Origin: Diatrype stigma | Lineage: Eukaryota; Ascomycota; Sordariomycetes; Xylariales; Diatrypaceae | DNA: 64,000 bases | NCBI GenBank assembly: GCA_022225965.2 | Contig: JAKJXP020000050.1 | Location: forward strand, 186,001 to 250,000 | Direction: 5' to 3' | In this document: piece by piece, positions 53,937 to 64,000 of the stretch | Position numbering within the stretch: position 1 is the stretch's first letter | How the letters are laid out: each line of letters begins with the position of its first letter | The notes under the pieces: generated by a model | Databases searched by the model: none | Seen by the model: only the letters and a program-made list of their open reading frames with translations | What the model was told of the DNA's origin: nothing | Position numbers and translations under genes: made by a program

Positions 53937-56177
53937 TTGCCCCTCCTTGCCTTGCCCAACATGCTAGGTCCCCGAAACAAGGGCTCCTCTGGGGCTATGT
54001 CGCAGGCTCCTACTCTGACTCCGAGCACAGCTAGCTCTAAGGCGACGGAGAAAGAGTGCGAGATTGTGTTTTCGCCTACGGAGCTGTGCTCAGACTCCGC
54101 CAGCTCCATGGGTGGCAGTAGCTCGACGGAAAAGGTCGGGTTTTCAAGCACCGGAAGTGAAGACATAGGTGGCAAATTCACAGGAGTTGAGTTTCACCAC
54201 ACCAGCTCGCTGGAAGAAGATTCAGCGCGAGACGATGACGCGGAAGAGGCCAAAGCCGAGTACCCTTCGGGATTGAAGCTCGGGTTCATTGTGCTGGCTA
54301 TATGCCTAAGTATTCTGCTCATGGCCCTCGAGTGAGTACTCCTCCGAGAGGAATCTAGCGATATATTACTAACGGGCACGCTTCCACAGCAATGCCATAA
54401 TCACTACCGCTATTCCCAAGATTACGGACACCTTCCATAGCTTGACTGACGTGGGCTGGTACGGAAGTAGTACGTTCCCCAAATCCACCGGACGTTATTT
54501 ATCCATAGGTAGCTGTGAGACTAGGTTGCTAAGCTGCGTCCAGGTTATATGCTCACGGCTGCCTCCTTTCAGCTGTTCTTCGGAAAGCTGTACACGTTCC
54601 TTAGCATCAAGTGGGTATATATCACGGCCATTGCCATATTCGAGCTCGGAAGCTTGATCTGCGGAATCGCCCCAAACTCCTTGACCTTGATCATGGGACG
54701 GGCCGTTGCTGGTCTTGGCTGCGCCGGTATTATGACTGGCGGCCTTTCGATCTTGGCACATAGTGTACCACTGTCTAAACGTCCTGTTTACTTGTGAGAC
54801 CTGACCCAAACATACACCCACTAACATCCTGCTGACAACCTTCCGCAGTGGCCTCATTGGAAGCATGTATGGTGTAGCCTCGGTTGCCGGACCGCTTCTT
54901 GGCGGTGTCTTCACTGACAAAGTAGTAAGTCGGCCATCCACATAATAGCTCCCTGTGTTACTCTTTCTGATGGGTCCCCTGAATCATAGACTTGGCGTTG
55001 GTGCTTCTTCATCAACTTGCCCTTCGGTGCCCTAGCTATCGGCATCGTCACCTCATTCTTCGCCGATCCAGCGCAGAAAAAGCCTAAGGACGAGACAATC
55101 CTCCAACGTATCAAGCACTTAGACCCCCTAGGCACCCTCGCCCTCATGCCGGCCGTGATCTGCCTCCTCCTCGCCCTACAGTGGGGTGGCACCGCATACG
55201 CCTGGAGCGACGGGCGCATCGTCGCCCTACTAGCCGTCTCGGGCACCCTCACACTCGCCTTCGCCCTACTGCAGCACCTCCAGCAGGAAGACGCCACGGT
55301 GCCGCCCCGCATCATCCAGAACCGCACCGTCTGGGCCAGCGGCGCCTACTCGTTCTGCCTCGGCGGCAGCTTCTTCGTCATGTGCTACTACATCCCCATC
55401 TGGTTCCAGGCCGTGCAGGGCGTCAGCGCCGTCAACTCCGGCCTCCGCAACCTGCCCATGCTGATCAGCGTCGTCGTGGCGTCGGCCGCCGCCGGCGCCG
55501 CCGTCTCCGCCCTCGGCCACTACGCGCCCTTCATGATCGCCGGCACGGCCGCCATGGCCGCCGGCGCCGGCCTGGTCGCGGCCCGGTTCGACGGGAGGAG
55601 CACGCCCGCTGCGGCTTGGATCGGCTACCAGCTCCTCTTCGGCGCCGGCGTGGGCCTCGGCATGCAGCAGCCCCTCATGGCCGTCCAGACCGTGCTCGCC
55701 CTGCCCGACGTGCCCACGGGCACCTCGGTCGTCAACTTCCTGCAGACCCTCGGCGGCACCCTCTTCGTCAGCGCCGCCCAGGCCGTGTTCGCGCGCCGCC
55801 TCGCGCGCGCCGGCCTCCTCGGGGACCCCGCTGCTGCTGCCGTGGTGCTCGTTTCCGACGGCACGGGTAGCGGTAGCGGTGGTGGTGGCGATGTCGTCCC
55901 CGGAGAAGACGGCGTCACGGTGCCCGAGGTCGTCGCGGCGTACAACGATGCCTTGGCCGGCGCGTTCCTCGTCGCGGCCGGGCTGGCGGCCGCTACTGTC
56001 TTTGGGAGCTTGGCGGTGGAATGGAGGAGCGTTAGGGGGGGTGTTGATGGTGATGGTGGTGATGGTGATGGCAGTGGCAGTGGCAGTGGCAATATTATCT
56101 GCACTAGCAACAAGGGAAGCAGGAAGACCATGGGCAGGGAGACGGCGGATGGAATGGCCGTGGTGGGAGTGGTTTGA
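53937..56177 (+). CDS. MFS multidrug-type transporter (DHA2, 14-helix)
   Basis: Exons 53937-54331, 54390-54469, 54544-54793, 54849-54924 and 54990-56177 join in phase to 662 residues. The N-terminal ~115 residues are hydrophilic and Ser/Glu-rich. Helix 1 then leads into [33 protein letters not shown], the DHA2 family signature. A motif-A-like loop ([14 protein letters not shown]), motif C ([32 protein letters not shown]) and further helices follow. Such proton antiporters export toxic compounds or the fungus's own metabolites across the plasma membrane. The last exon is very GC-rich and includes Gly-rich inserts (GSGSGGGGD, and [11 protein letters not shown] near the C-terminus) unusual for the family. 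Starts at 53961 or 53997 are also possible. The stop lies only 54 bases before the target duplication of copia copy 2. Confidence 0.93.
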
Positions 56178-56236
56178 CCGATTGGTTGGTTATGAAATTA
56201 TCGACCTCTCCTTTATCTCTTACCCCCCTCCCTGAG

Positions 56237-56391
56237 TATTGAATATAAACGTAGGTTATGAGGTGTATTATATTAGGTTATTTAGTCTAGTTAATTATAT
56301 ACTCTATAAGCAGGTAAGGGCATCCCATATATATAGCCACAAGTATAAGGCGTTCCCAGCTACCTATATTACCAGCCACCTTATTCCAATA
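56237..56391 (-). repeat. 3' LTR (by coding sense) of copia copy 2
   Basis: Aligns with 63254-63408 over its full length. It retains C residues toward the middle (GGCATCCCATATATATAGCCAC), less mutated than the interior of the element. Confidence 0.92.
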
Positions 56392-58199
56392 TTCCCATTC
56401 GAACCATACCAATGGCTTATACAGCTTGTTTCGAGGTTATCGTTATTTTAGCCCTATACTGCCAAAGTCCTAAAATCTAAGTTTAATACAGCCCTTAAAA
56501 CGGAAGTCTCCTAAGCCTTAATAGCTAAAATCCTTTAAGCTAATTTATTCCCATATTTTACGTAATAAAAGCATTAAACATTCGTTTTTCCCATTATTCG
56601 AATCGTCGGCATTATATCATATCTTAATTTTTAATAAATAACGTTTATTGCGTAAATATTCGATAAAAAATCGTTATTTTCCGAATAATACGTTTTTCCA
56701 GCGTTTTATTTCGATAATATATAACATTGGATCGTAATTCCAAATTAAAATCCGTTTTTTCCGAGATCCGCCTATAATAACAATAACGTAAACATGCCAT
56801 TTTCGAATCTTCCATTAATTATCAATTAAAAATTTATTGAATATATTAAATAAACTTATTTAGGTTTTTTTGCCGTATTTTAATAAAGGGCCAGCGAAAT
56901 TTTCAAAAATATTGCAAGCTGCAGCATTAAGCATGTATTGCTATTAATTAATCTTATTTTATTCGTTATAAAATAAAATGGCCCTAAAATAAATATAAAG
57001 GCCGTTACCGTTAATTATTAAATTATAGAATTGCTATAAAAAGGCTTTTAAGTTAAGGCTTAAAATGCTAGGGTTTAATAAAAATAAGCCAAAAGCCGTA
57101 AATAATACTATAAATAACATAATAACGTAATTATAAATAATAAAAAAAAAAGATTCTAAATAAACAAATAAGCTAAATATATATATATATATATAAAGCG
57201 TAATTTCCTTTCTTTATTATACGAAACAAGGAATATGCCCCATAAAATAAAATTAAATTTATATATCCCGAAAAAAATAATAAATATATTAATAAACACT
57301 CTAAACAAATGGTATAATTAAATTTCTAATATCGTATATAATAAAAAGCAAATAAAAGAATAAATATTAATTTAAACGTTAATATAAATACAAGGAAAAA
57401 GGTAATATTTTAATAATAAAATGCCCCTATAAGCCCCATTTATTTTCCTATTTACTTTATAACAAAATATTTAAGGCTTTTCTAAAACTTACGAATTTGT
57501 TCTTAAACAACGGTTTCGTAAAGCTATTAATAATTTAATTAAAGATATAAATATATTTAAAATTAATTTTACCGCTAGCTTATTTTTTGCAATTAAAATA
57601 ATATTAAATCTTAATATATTTAATACGGACGTAAAACTACGGATTCCTTAAAAGGGCAAATACGCCTTAATTATTCCTATATATTACCGTAACAATTACT
57701 TCGTTTTTAACGGCATTAAGCTCTAATAAAAGTTTACATAACCAAATCGCCTTTTTCGTCGCCTAGGTTTGCCCCATATATTTAGCTTCGCAAAAAAATA
57801 AAGCTACCGTAAGTTATCTTTTAAATAACCAGCTAATAACGCCGCTACCGATATTAAAAATATAGCCAACAATTAAACGACGGCTTTACTAGCAATCGGC
57901 CCAATCGAAATCGGTCCAGCCAATTAAGTCCTATAATTTACCTTAATATATAAACTTATAATTAAGCGTACCCTTAAAATATCGAAGTATTCGTTTAACG
58001 GCAGCGAAATAAGCAATAATAAAATTTTTTATATAACAACTTAAGTAAAAAACAATATAAGCAATATCCAAACGAATACCCATTATGGCGTATATTAGGT
58101 ATCTTATAATTTTAACGTATCATTTAACGTTTGCTATATTAACTTCGTAATCGTTTAAGGATTCGTCGATTTTGGAAGTTATTATAAATATAACGTTAA

Positions 58200-58870
58200 A
58201 TACTGCCTTTTATTAACCCAATTTCTTAATAATTTTTTTAAGGTAAGCTTTTTAATTAAGATATATCTTTTTATTAATACGATTACGAATAATACTTATG
58301 CTTAAATAATAATTATAAAACCTTAAGTTTAATATTTTAAACCTATCGGATAAGGCCTTTTTTAATTTAACAATCTTTTCCTTATCGGATCCGGCGATTA
58401 AGAAATTATTTATATAAACCGCAATATAAAAATGTTCTTTAAAAAATATTTTTATGTCGGAATTTAATGGATTAAACCTTAATTCTTTAAGAAACGTAAC
58501 TAACGTATAATATTATATTCGGAATGCCTATTTTAAGCCGTAAAATGCCTTATTTAATTTATATACCTTTATCGTATTATTATTAAATTCCGGGAATTAC
58601 TTAACGTAAATCTTTTCGATAATAAGCCCGTAAAGAAATGCTGTTTTTACGTCTATTTATTCGAATTTAAGGTTTAATGCTACAATTAAGGCGAAAATCG
58701 CCTTATAACTTATGGATTTTATTACTAAAACAAAGGTATTTATATAATTTAAACCTTTTATTTATTCGAAACCGCAAACGATCCAACGAACTTTATAACG
58801 AATAATCTTTCCGTTAGGTTCTTTTTTAAGTTTATATATTTATTTGCTTAATAAAGGTTTCCGGCTAATA
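58200..58870 (-). pseudogene. Degenerate copia reverse transcriptase of copy 2
   Basis: The minus strand reads, with stops, the same order of blocks as copy 1: NKYINLKKEPNGKIIRYK, RWIVCGFE, TFVLVIKSISYKAIFALIVALNLE, VKTAFLYGLI, VYKLNKAFYGL, then YINNFLIAG. Stops at the positions of former Gln and Trp codons and loss of both catalytic aspartates show it is inactive. Confidence 0.85.
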
Positions 58871-59613
58871 AGCAAATTATAAAACGTTTAGGTATTGTTA
58901 TTTATTAAAAACTAATATTCGTTATTTATGGCCTTATATTATTTAAACCAATGCACATTTTATTTTGCGTATTTATAGCTACAGGGCTTAACGGCCGTAA
59001 TTATTAATATAACTTCTAACATAACGATAACCAGATAAAATATAAGACTGGCCTTAAATTGGAAGCGGCTATTTTGAATATGCTTTATTCGTAAACGGAA
59101 GTTATAACCGTATGGGATTTCCGATAATAAATTGCTTTTATAATATATTATATCCTTAATTTATTCGTTAAATCGAATCGTAACGTTATTAAAGTTACGT
59201 AATATATTAGGCTGGGCTGCGTTGTTATTACGTAATTCGCCAGGTTATTTTAAAACGTTATTATAATTACGTAAATAATTGCGAAACTAAATGAGATCGT
59301 TTTTAAGGTTACGCAAAAAGTTTGCAAATTTATTTTGCAAAAATAAACTTATAACGGGCTATTCGTTAATCCGTTTCCGGATAATTATAAAATAAATACC
59401 GAATAAACTGTTATTTTCGATAATAACTAAAGATAATTCGAAGCTTAATTGTTTATTGCTTCGTTTAATCGGAATCGGGTTTAATTATTATCGATTCAGA
59501 ATCGAATCAAATGGTATATCGAAATAATTTGTTACATTATTTATTTATTTACGCTTAGGTACGAAATCCGAAAGCCCGGATAACGATAACCTTGCTTTTT
59601 TATAACTGTAATA

Positions 59614-59811
59614 TTAAGGGTATATATAGTATTCTTTTTTAAAAACGACGTTATTAACATTAATAAGCTGCCTATTATCGAGCCGAAAAATAATATAATT
59701 TGTTATGCCGTTACCGCTATATTTTAATATTTTATAAGATACATTTATTGAATTCAAAATGCTTGCCTTTTTAATAAGCTTATAATAACCAAATGCATCG
59801 ACGTAAATCAA
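59614..59811 (-). pseudogene. Surviving open fragment downstream of the copy 2 integrase
   Basis: 65 codons open by chance of sparse mutation. VDAFGYYKLIKKAS and ILKYSGNGITNYIIFRLDNRQLINVNNVVF match the copia segment between integrase and reverse transcriptase (V-F-G-C-x-A ... G-Y-S ... Y-R-I ... R-D-V-x-F). Confidence 0.65.
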
Positions 59812-62800
59812 ATAATATAAATCGGATCTATCGTTATATTAAGCTTCGTAAAAAATGGTAATAAAAGCGAAATGTAAACTTTTATTTCTAAGATAATAAG
59901 TAGTCTTAACAATAATGAACTAATAATATTTAAGTACGTCGTTTTTTAAAGCCATTATTATGGTTAATTGAATATTATTTTTTAAGTAGCTAATAATATT
60001 TTCCGTAATACCGTTTTATTCGTATTAATTAATGGCTATATATCGGATATTTATGCCTTTCGTTATACAGAAATTATGAAATTCGTTGCTATTATGGCTG
60101 CTTATTTTATTAATGGTAATTATGTAATAACGTCGTTTCGGTTTTTTCCAGTATGCCAGAAAATCCTTAAATGCTTATAACCAATCCTTTAATTACTTAA
60201 TAAAAACCATCCAATTTATTTATATATAATTACATACGATAGCCAGCTAATTAATAAAATAATCGTAACTTATGGAACTTTTCGGCATGCCGGCTTCGTT
60301 AAAATGTAATGATTTTAAGCCATAAATACCCTTTTTAAGCTTGCCTTTATAGGATTTTTTTCGTTAACGACCTTAAACGCAGTCTTTATAAAAATAATGC
60401 TGTCCTATAGGTTTTATGCCATTAAATATGGTTTATAACTTATAAATATTAGCTTCGCTAAAATGTTCCAGTCTTTTATACTAGATTATTATGTTAAAGT
60501 CGGAAATAAAATACGCTTATAAGGCGGTATTAACGGAATAAAAATAAAGGGCCATAATAAGGCCAATTATATTAATTATATTATCAAATTAATCAATTAT
60601 ATATAGGCCTAATAATACAATTGCAGTTAAAAAAATATATTCCTTTTTAATATCGTAAGCGGAATTAAAACGAAATAAAAATTCTGCCCCTTTTTTGATT
60701 AACTAAATAATCGAAACGAAATTTGCTTTTAGCCTTAAATAATAAATTGCATCTTAAATTTTTATACGTTTTATTTTGCCGTTAATTAAAATATTAAAAA
60801 TAATGGTTTCTTTTTTTTTCGATATTAATACTTTGCTTTCGATATTATAAATCTATAAACCTTTATAAGATCGAAGCTTTTTAAATAGCTCGCGTTTACA
60901 ATACGTTATTTAATTATAGCCGTTATTTAGGATTAAAACTTTTTGGAGCCTTTTAATTAGTTTTACGGCTTTATTTTAAGGTAATAACATAAGCCCGAAT
61001 TTTACTAGTCGTTATTTTATATTAAAGGCCTTTGGAACGCTTTATAATGGGTATTTTAATGCCGTCGGATTTGCAACCGAGTTTTCTTTAAAGGGTAGGC
61101 TTATAACGGGTTACTTATCGGTCCGTTTTCGGATAGCTATAAAATAAATGCCGGATAAAATTCCCCTAAAGATTCGAAACAAAATGCTGGGCTATAACGG
61201 AGCTTCCGATGATTTATCGGCATCGTTACGTATTGCCAAAAAGGTATTAACAACGAAGGGTCCGATATTATCCTTATTCGTATTTCCGTATATTAGTTTA
61301 ACGGGAACGGCTTATACATCGTTGGGCTTTTGTTTTTTTAATTAAGCCTTGCCGTTTTATTAATAAGCGGAAATCTTTTCCGGGTATTCCTAAAAGCATT
61401 CGTTAAGTAAGTAATTTATGATTCGTCGTTTAACGGTTTTACAGTAATAACATTAAGGTTTATTCGGGACTTTTTTTTTATTTTTATTCCCTTGCGTTTT
61501 ATTATTAAAACGGTAGATTTAAAAAAGTTCCGCTTATAATCCATTATTATTTTTAAAACGCAGGATCTATTTTTTTTATAGGATAAGTCGAAATGTTTTA
61601 TTAAACGTTATTGCCTTTTTCGTAATTATGTTATTATTATTTTTAATAGGAATAATATTATGGGTTTAATAAAAAGTAATAAGGAAAATAAAATAATTAA
61701 ATCCGAATATAAAAAGGAACTTATTAATAAAATATAAGGTCGAAATGGTATACGTTTCGTTTAATTCGATAAAGTCCGTTTTAATCTGGCGTAATTTAAA
61801 GGCCAAAGCGGTAACGTTATGTTTTATGGCCAATATAGTATTGTTTTATTAATAAAAAAGCTATTAAAAAACGGCATTACTTTTGGGTCGATAATATTTA
61901 AACAGATAGGTTCAAACCTTAAATAAAATGTTTAGTTCGTTTTTATTAATTTCCGCTTTAGGGTTTTTTTTTAGCCTATAACGAATAATTCTTAAGGTTT
62001 TGTTTTGCTTGTTTTTTTAAATCCTAATTTCCTTAGCCTTTTCGTTGGCCGTTATGTTTTTAATTTTTTCGGCCTTTGCGGTTTCGTTTTTTTCGGGAAG
62101 CATCCGTTTGTATTCCTAAATATAAAGATAATCCGTTATATTTTTTTTAAAGCTAATTTATTTCGATAATAATTCCAGTTTTACAATACTATCGAACGTA
62201 TTAATTTTCGTTTCGGTCGATATTATATAATTAAAGCTAAGGCTAAATAAATAACTAATACTTACGTATTTTATTAAATTTTACGGCTGGTTTTATATTG
62301 GATTATTAATGAATTAATGGTTTAAATAAGAATATGCGTTTATAAGTAATAATAAAAAAAACGGTAATAATAAAGATAAGTTTAGATTTAAGAATGGGAT
62401 TAAGTTAAAGCGTAAATATACGTATAAAGTTAAGGGTAATTTCGGATGTATATTTCGGTATGAATTTAAGTAAAAAAGCTTCGAAACCGAATAAGTTTAT
62501 TTCGTTAAGGTTATAAGATAATAAAATAATAAATACGTTATTGGAATTTGGTAAAAATAAAGAAATAGGGCTATTTAATTTTAATATGTAATCCTAATTT
62601 TCGACGTTGTCATTTAAAAAGTGTTTAAAGGTAAGTTATAAAAAGATATTAGCTAAATAAGGAAAGTTGCGTTCGTTAAGAAATTTAAAGAATTATGGTT
62701 TTATTACGGGGCGATTTTTTAAATTATATTTTCGTCGTTCGTTTATGCCGTTATTATTTTATAAGTCCATTATAATAATTATTTATTTAGTCGTCGTTTA

Positions 62801-63253
62801 AACGATTAATAAATAAATAAATAAAGCAAGCAAATTCGTATCGTAACGTTATTGTTTTTAAATAAGTAATTTCGGAAGGTTTTTGCTTTTTAATGCTAAA
62901 ATTTTAAATATGTTTAAGGTTTAAGTAATAGTAATTTTGTAATATGTATTGAATAAAATATATAATGAGATTCCGAATTAAGTGGAGCAGGCTTATTTAG
63001 TAACGTACGAATAATAATTTAGGTAAAATACGGATAAAATACGAATAACGGCGTTTCCGATAAATATAATACGTATTTAATAAGATGCTGTATTATTTAA
63101 TTTTTAATTAGGTTGTATTAGGAATTTCTCGTTTGTAATAAAAAACGTAATAAGTCGGTTTATTAACGTTTATTATAATGTAAGCAAATTAAAATGAAAT
63201 AATGAATTAAATATAATGAGAAATTCCTTATAAGTTTTGCCGGGTTTATAACC

Positions 63254-63408
63254 TATTAAATATAAACGTAGGTTATGAGGTATATTATATTAGGTTATTT
63301 AATTTAGTTAATTATATATTCTATAAATAGATGAGGGCATCTTATATATATAGCCATAGATGTAGGGCGTTCCCAGCCACCTGTATTACCAGCCACCTTA
63401 CTCCAATA
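63254..63408 (-). repeat. 5' LTR (by coding sense) of copia copy 2
   Basis: The outer end keeps GTTCCCAGCCACCTGTATTACC and the inner end is TA-converted, the same edge effect as in copy 1. Minus-strand TATA-like sequence (CTATTTATAG) lies at about 63322-63331. Confidence 0.92.
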
Positions 63409-64000
63409 CTGAGGGTTATTTCACCTTTTCGGCTGTATGTGGGTCATTCATTGGCAGCAAGCGGAGGTCGGAACGAAGGGGCATATGCACTTGGTGCTCG
63501 GAAGTCTCTCGTATCGGCTACCTATGTAGATGGACGTGCTTGTTCGGAGTTCTATCTGGGTGGGTATGTAGTTCGGTCCGTAGGCTCGGGATCCCATGAA
63601 GGGAAGAAGAAACTACGTTCGGGATTTGTAGCTATTAGATCTCTTCGAGGCGTCTTTCTTACCTCTTCCAGTGCACGTTCAGATTAGGGACGCCGCCGCT
63701 ACATGTTCTTTATTATTATCTGGATGTGTTCGGTGTTTTGCCTTTTCTTGGTCCTTGCTTTAGGAGGTGTTGGGCTGGCTGGGTCTAGTTTACAAATCCC
63801 AATAAGTTATAGCTTTGAAGATTCGCAGGTTACATTCTGCGGATCAGATAACAAACCTCAACATTGTATTTTCGCCGGTATGAACCTTCCTTTAGACAAA
63901 GAAATGAGGAGGAGTCATGGCTCTGGAGTCATAGTTCTCCTTTGTTTCTTGTGCCAGGACCCCTGAGTCTCTTTGTAGGATGTGGTATGACTCCGGTCAA
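63409..64000. other. Flank beyond copy 2; one weak signal-peptide frame
   Basis: Composition is ordinary again at once. A frame at 63703-63966 (87 codons) begins FFIIIWMCSVFCLFLVLALGGVGLAG, hydrophobic enough for a signal or membrane helix, but the rest has no recognised motif. The left side of the same insertion site lies just after the MFS gene, so this region was formerly contiguous with its 3' flank. Confidence 0.35.

Larger units (their letters stand above)
56237..63408 (-). mobile_element. Full-length Ty1/copia LTR retrotransposon, RIP-inactivated (copy 2)
   Basis: 7,172 bases, bounded by direct 155-base LTRs (56237-56391 and 63254-63408) and a perfect target duplication CTGAG (56232-56236 and 63409-63413). 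Coding sense is minus. About 58640-58870 reads RYKVRWIVCGFE, KGLNYINTF and VKTAFLYG of the copia reverse transcriptase, and at about 58394-58418 the YVDD box is now YINN, both aspartates lost by G-to-A change. Downstream of integrase, 59614-59811 reads TNYIIFRLDNRQLINVNNVVF, the element's post-integrase domain. The interval next to the primer site, GGTTATAAACCCGGCAAAAC on the minus strand, matches copy 1. LTRs differ from copy 1 beyond RIP changes, so they are related subfamilies. Confidence 0.93.

Noticed and set aside
55181..55870. 229-codon plus-strand frame and the minus-strand frame 55625-56131
   Set aside because: Shadows of the GC-rich last exon of the MFS transporter, with Arg/His/Pro-biased composition.

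Overview
This window looks like nuclear DNA of a filamentous ascomycete (Pezizomycotina, most likely Sordariomycetes; the rank is inference). Genes carry short GT-AG introns of 49-93 bases. Families present include AA9 copper monooxygenases, an ascorbate-oxidase-like multicopper oxidase, a GPI-type aspartyl protease, a fungal aquaglyceroporin and a DHA2 drug transporter. Two transposons carry the mark of repeat-induced point mutation (RIP): nearly all CpA/TpG changed to TpA, so the blocks are extremely AT-rich and full of stops.

Layout. Bases 1-1125 are an AT-rich RIP-mutated block running off the window edge. A small zinc-binding protein follows (1961-2329). A CorA-like membrane transporter gene (about 3259-12446) is split by a complete 7.0 kb Ty1/copia retrotransposon at 4400-11434, with 154-base LTRs and an ACTCG target duplication. 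A second copy of the same family lies in opposite orientation at 56237-63408, with 155-base LTRs and a CTGAG duplication. Between them is a 44.8 kb island of ordinary base composition that holds the real genes.

The island contains a multicopper oxidase (13954-16053, -); a broken or intron-rich cysteine-rich secreted gene (18163-19109, -); two cysteine-rich orphan proteins; a small secreted cysteine-rich protein of effector type (22164-22457, +); an aspartyl protease (23841-25520, -); a flavin monooxygenase fused to a polytopic membrane domain (26923-29386, -); a 5 kb gene-poor stretch; a secreted cysteine-rich protein (34354-35094, +); a divergent pair of AA9 monooxygenases sharing one 1.2 kb promoter region (35485-38511); a large low-complexity zinc-ligand protein (39116-41107, -); a macro-domain protein (41847-42791, -); a single-pass membrane protein with an Arg/Gln-rich repeat (43736-44485, +); a MYND-finger protein (45311-46405, +); an aquaglyceroporin (48576-50379, +); and a 14-helix-type MFS transporter (53937-56177, +).

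Functionally this is a mixed accessory neighbourhood rather than one pathway. Secreted oxidative and proteolytic enzymes (two AA9 enzymes, multicopper oxidase, aspartyl protease) and small secreted cysteine-rich proteins suggest a fungus that attacks or colonises plant matter or a host. The flavoenzyme and the MFS pump would suit secondary metabolism but are not clustered with a synthase. Exon joins below were chosen by eye so that reading phase and family motifs agree; they were not checked against transcripts.
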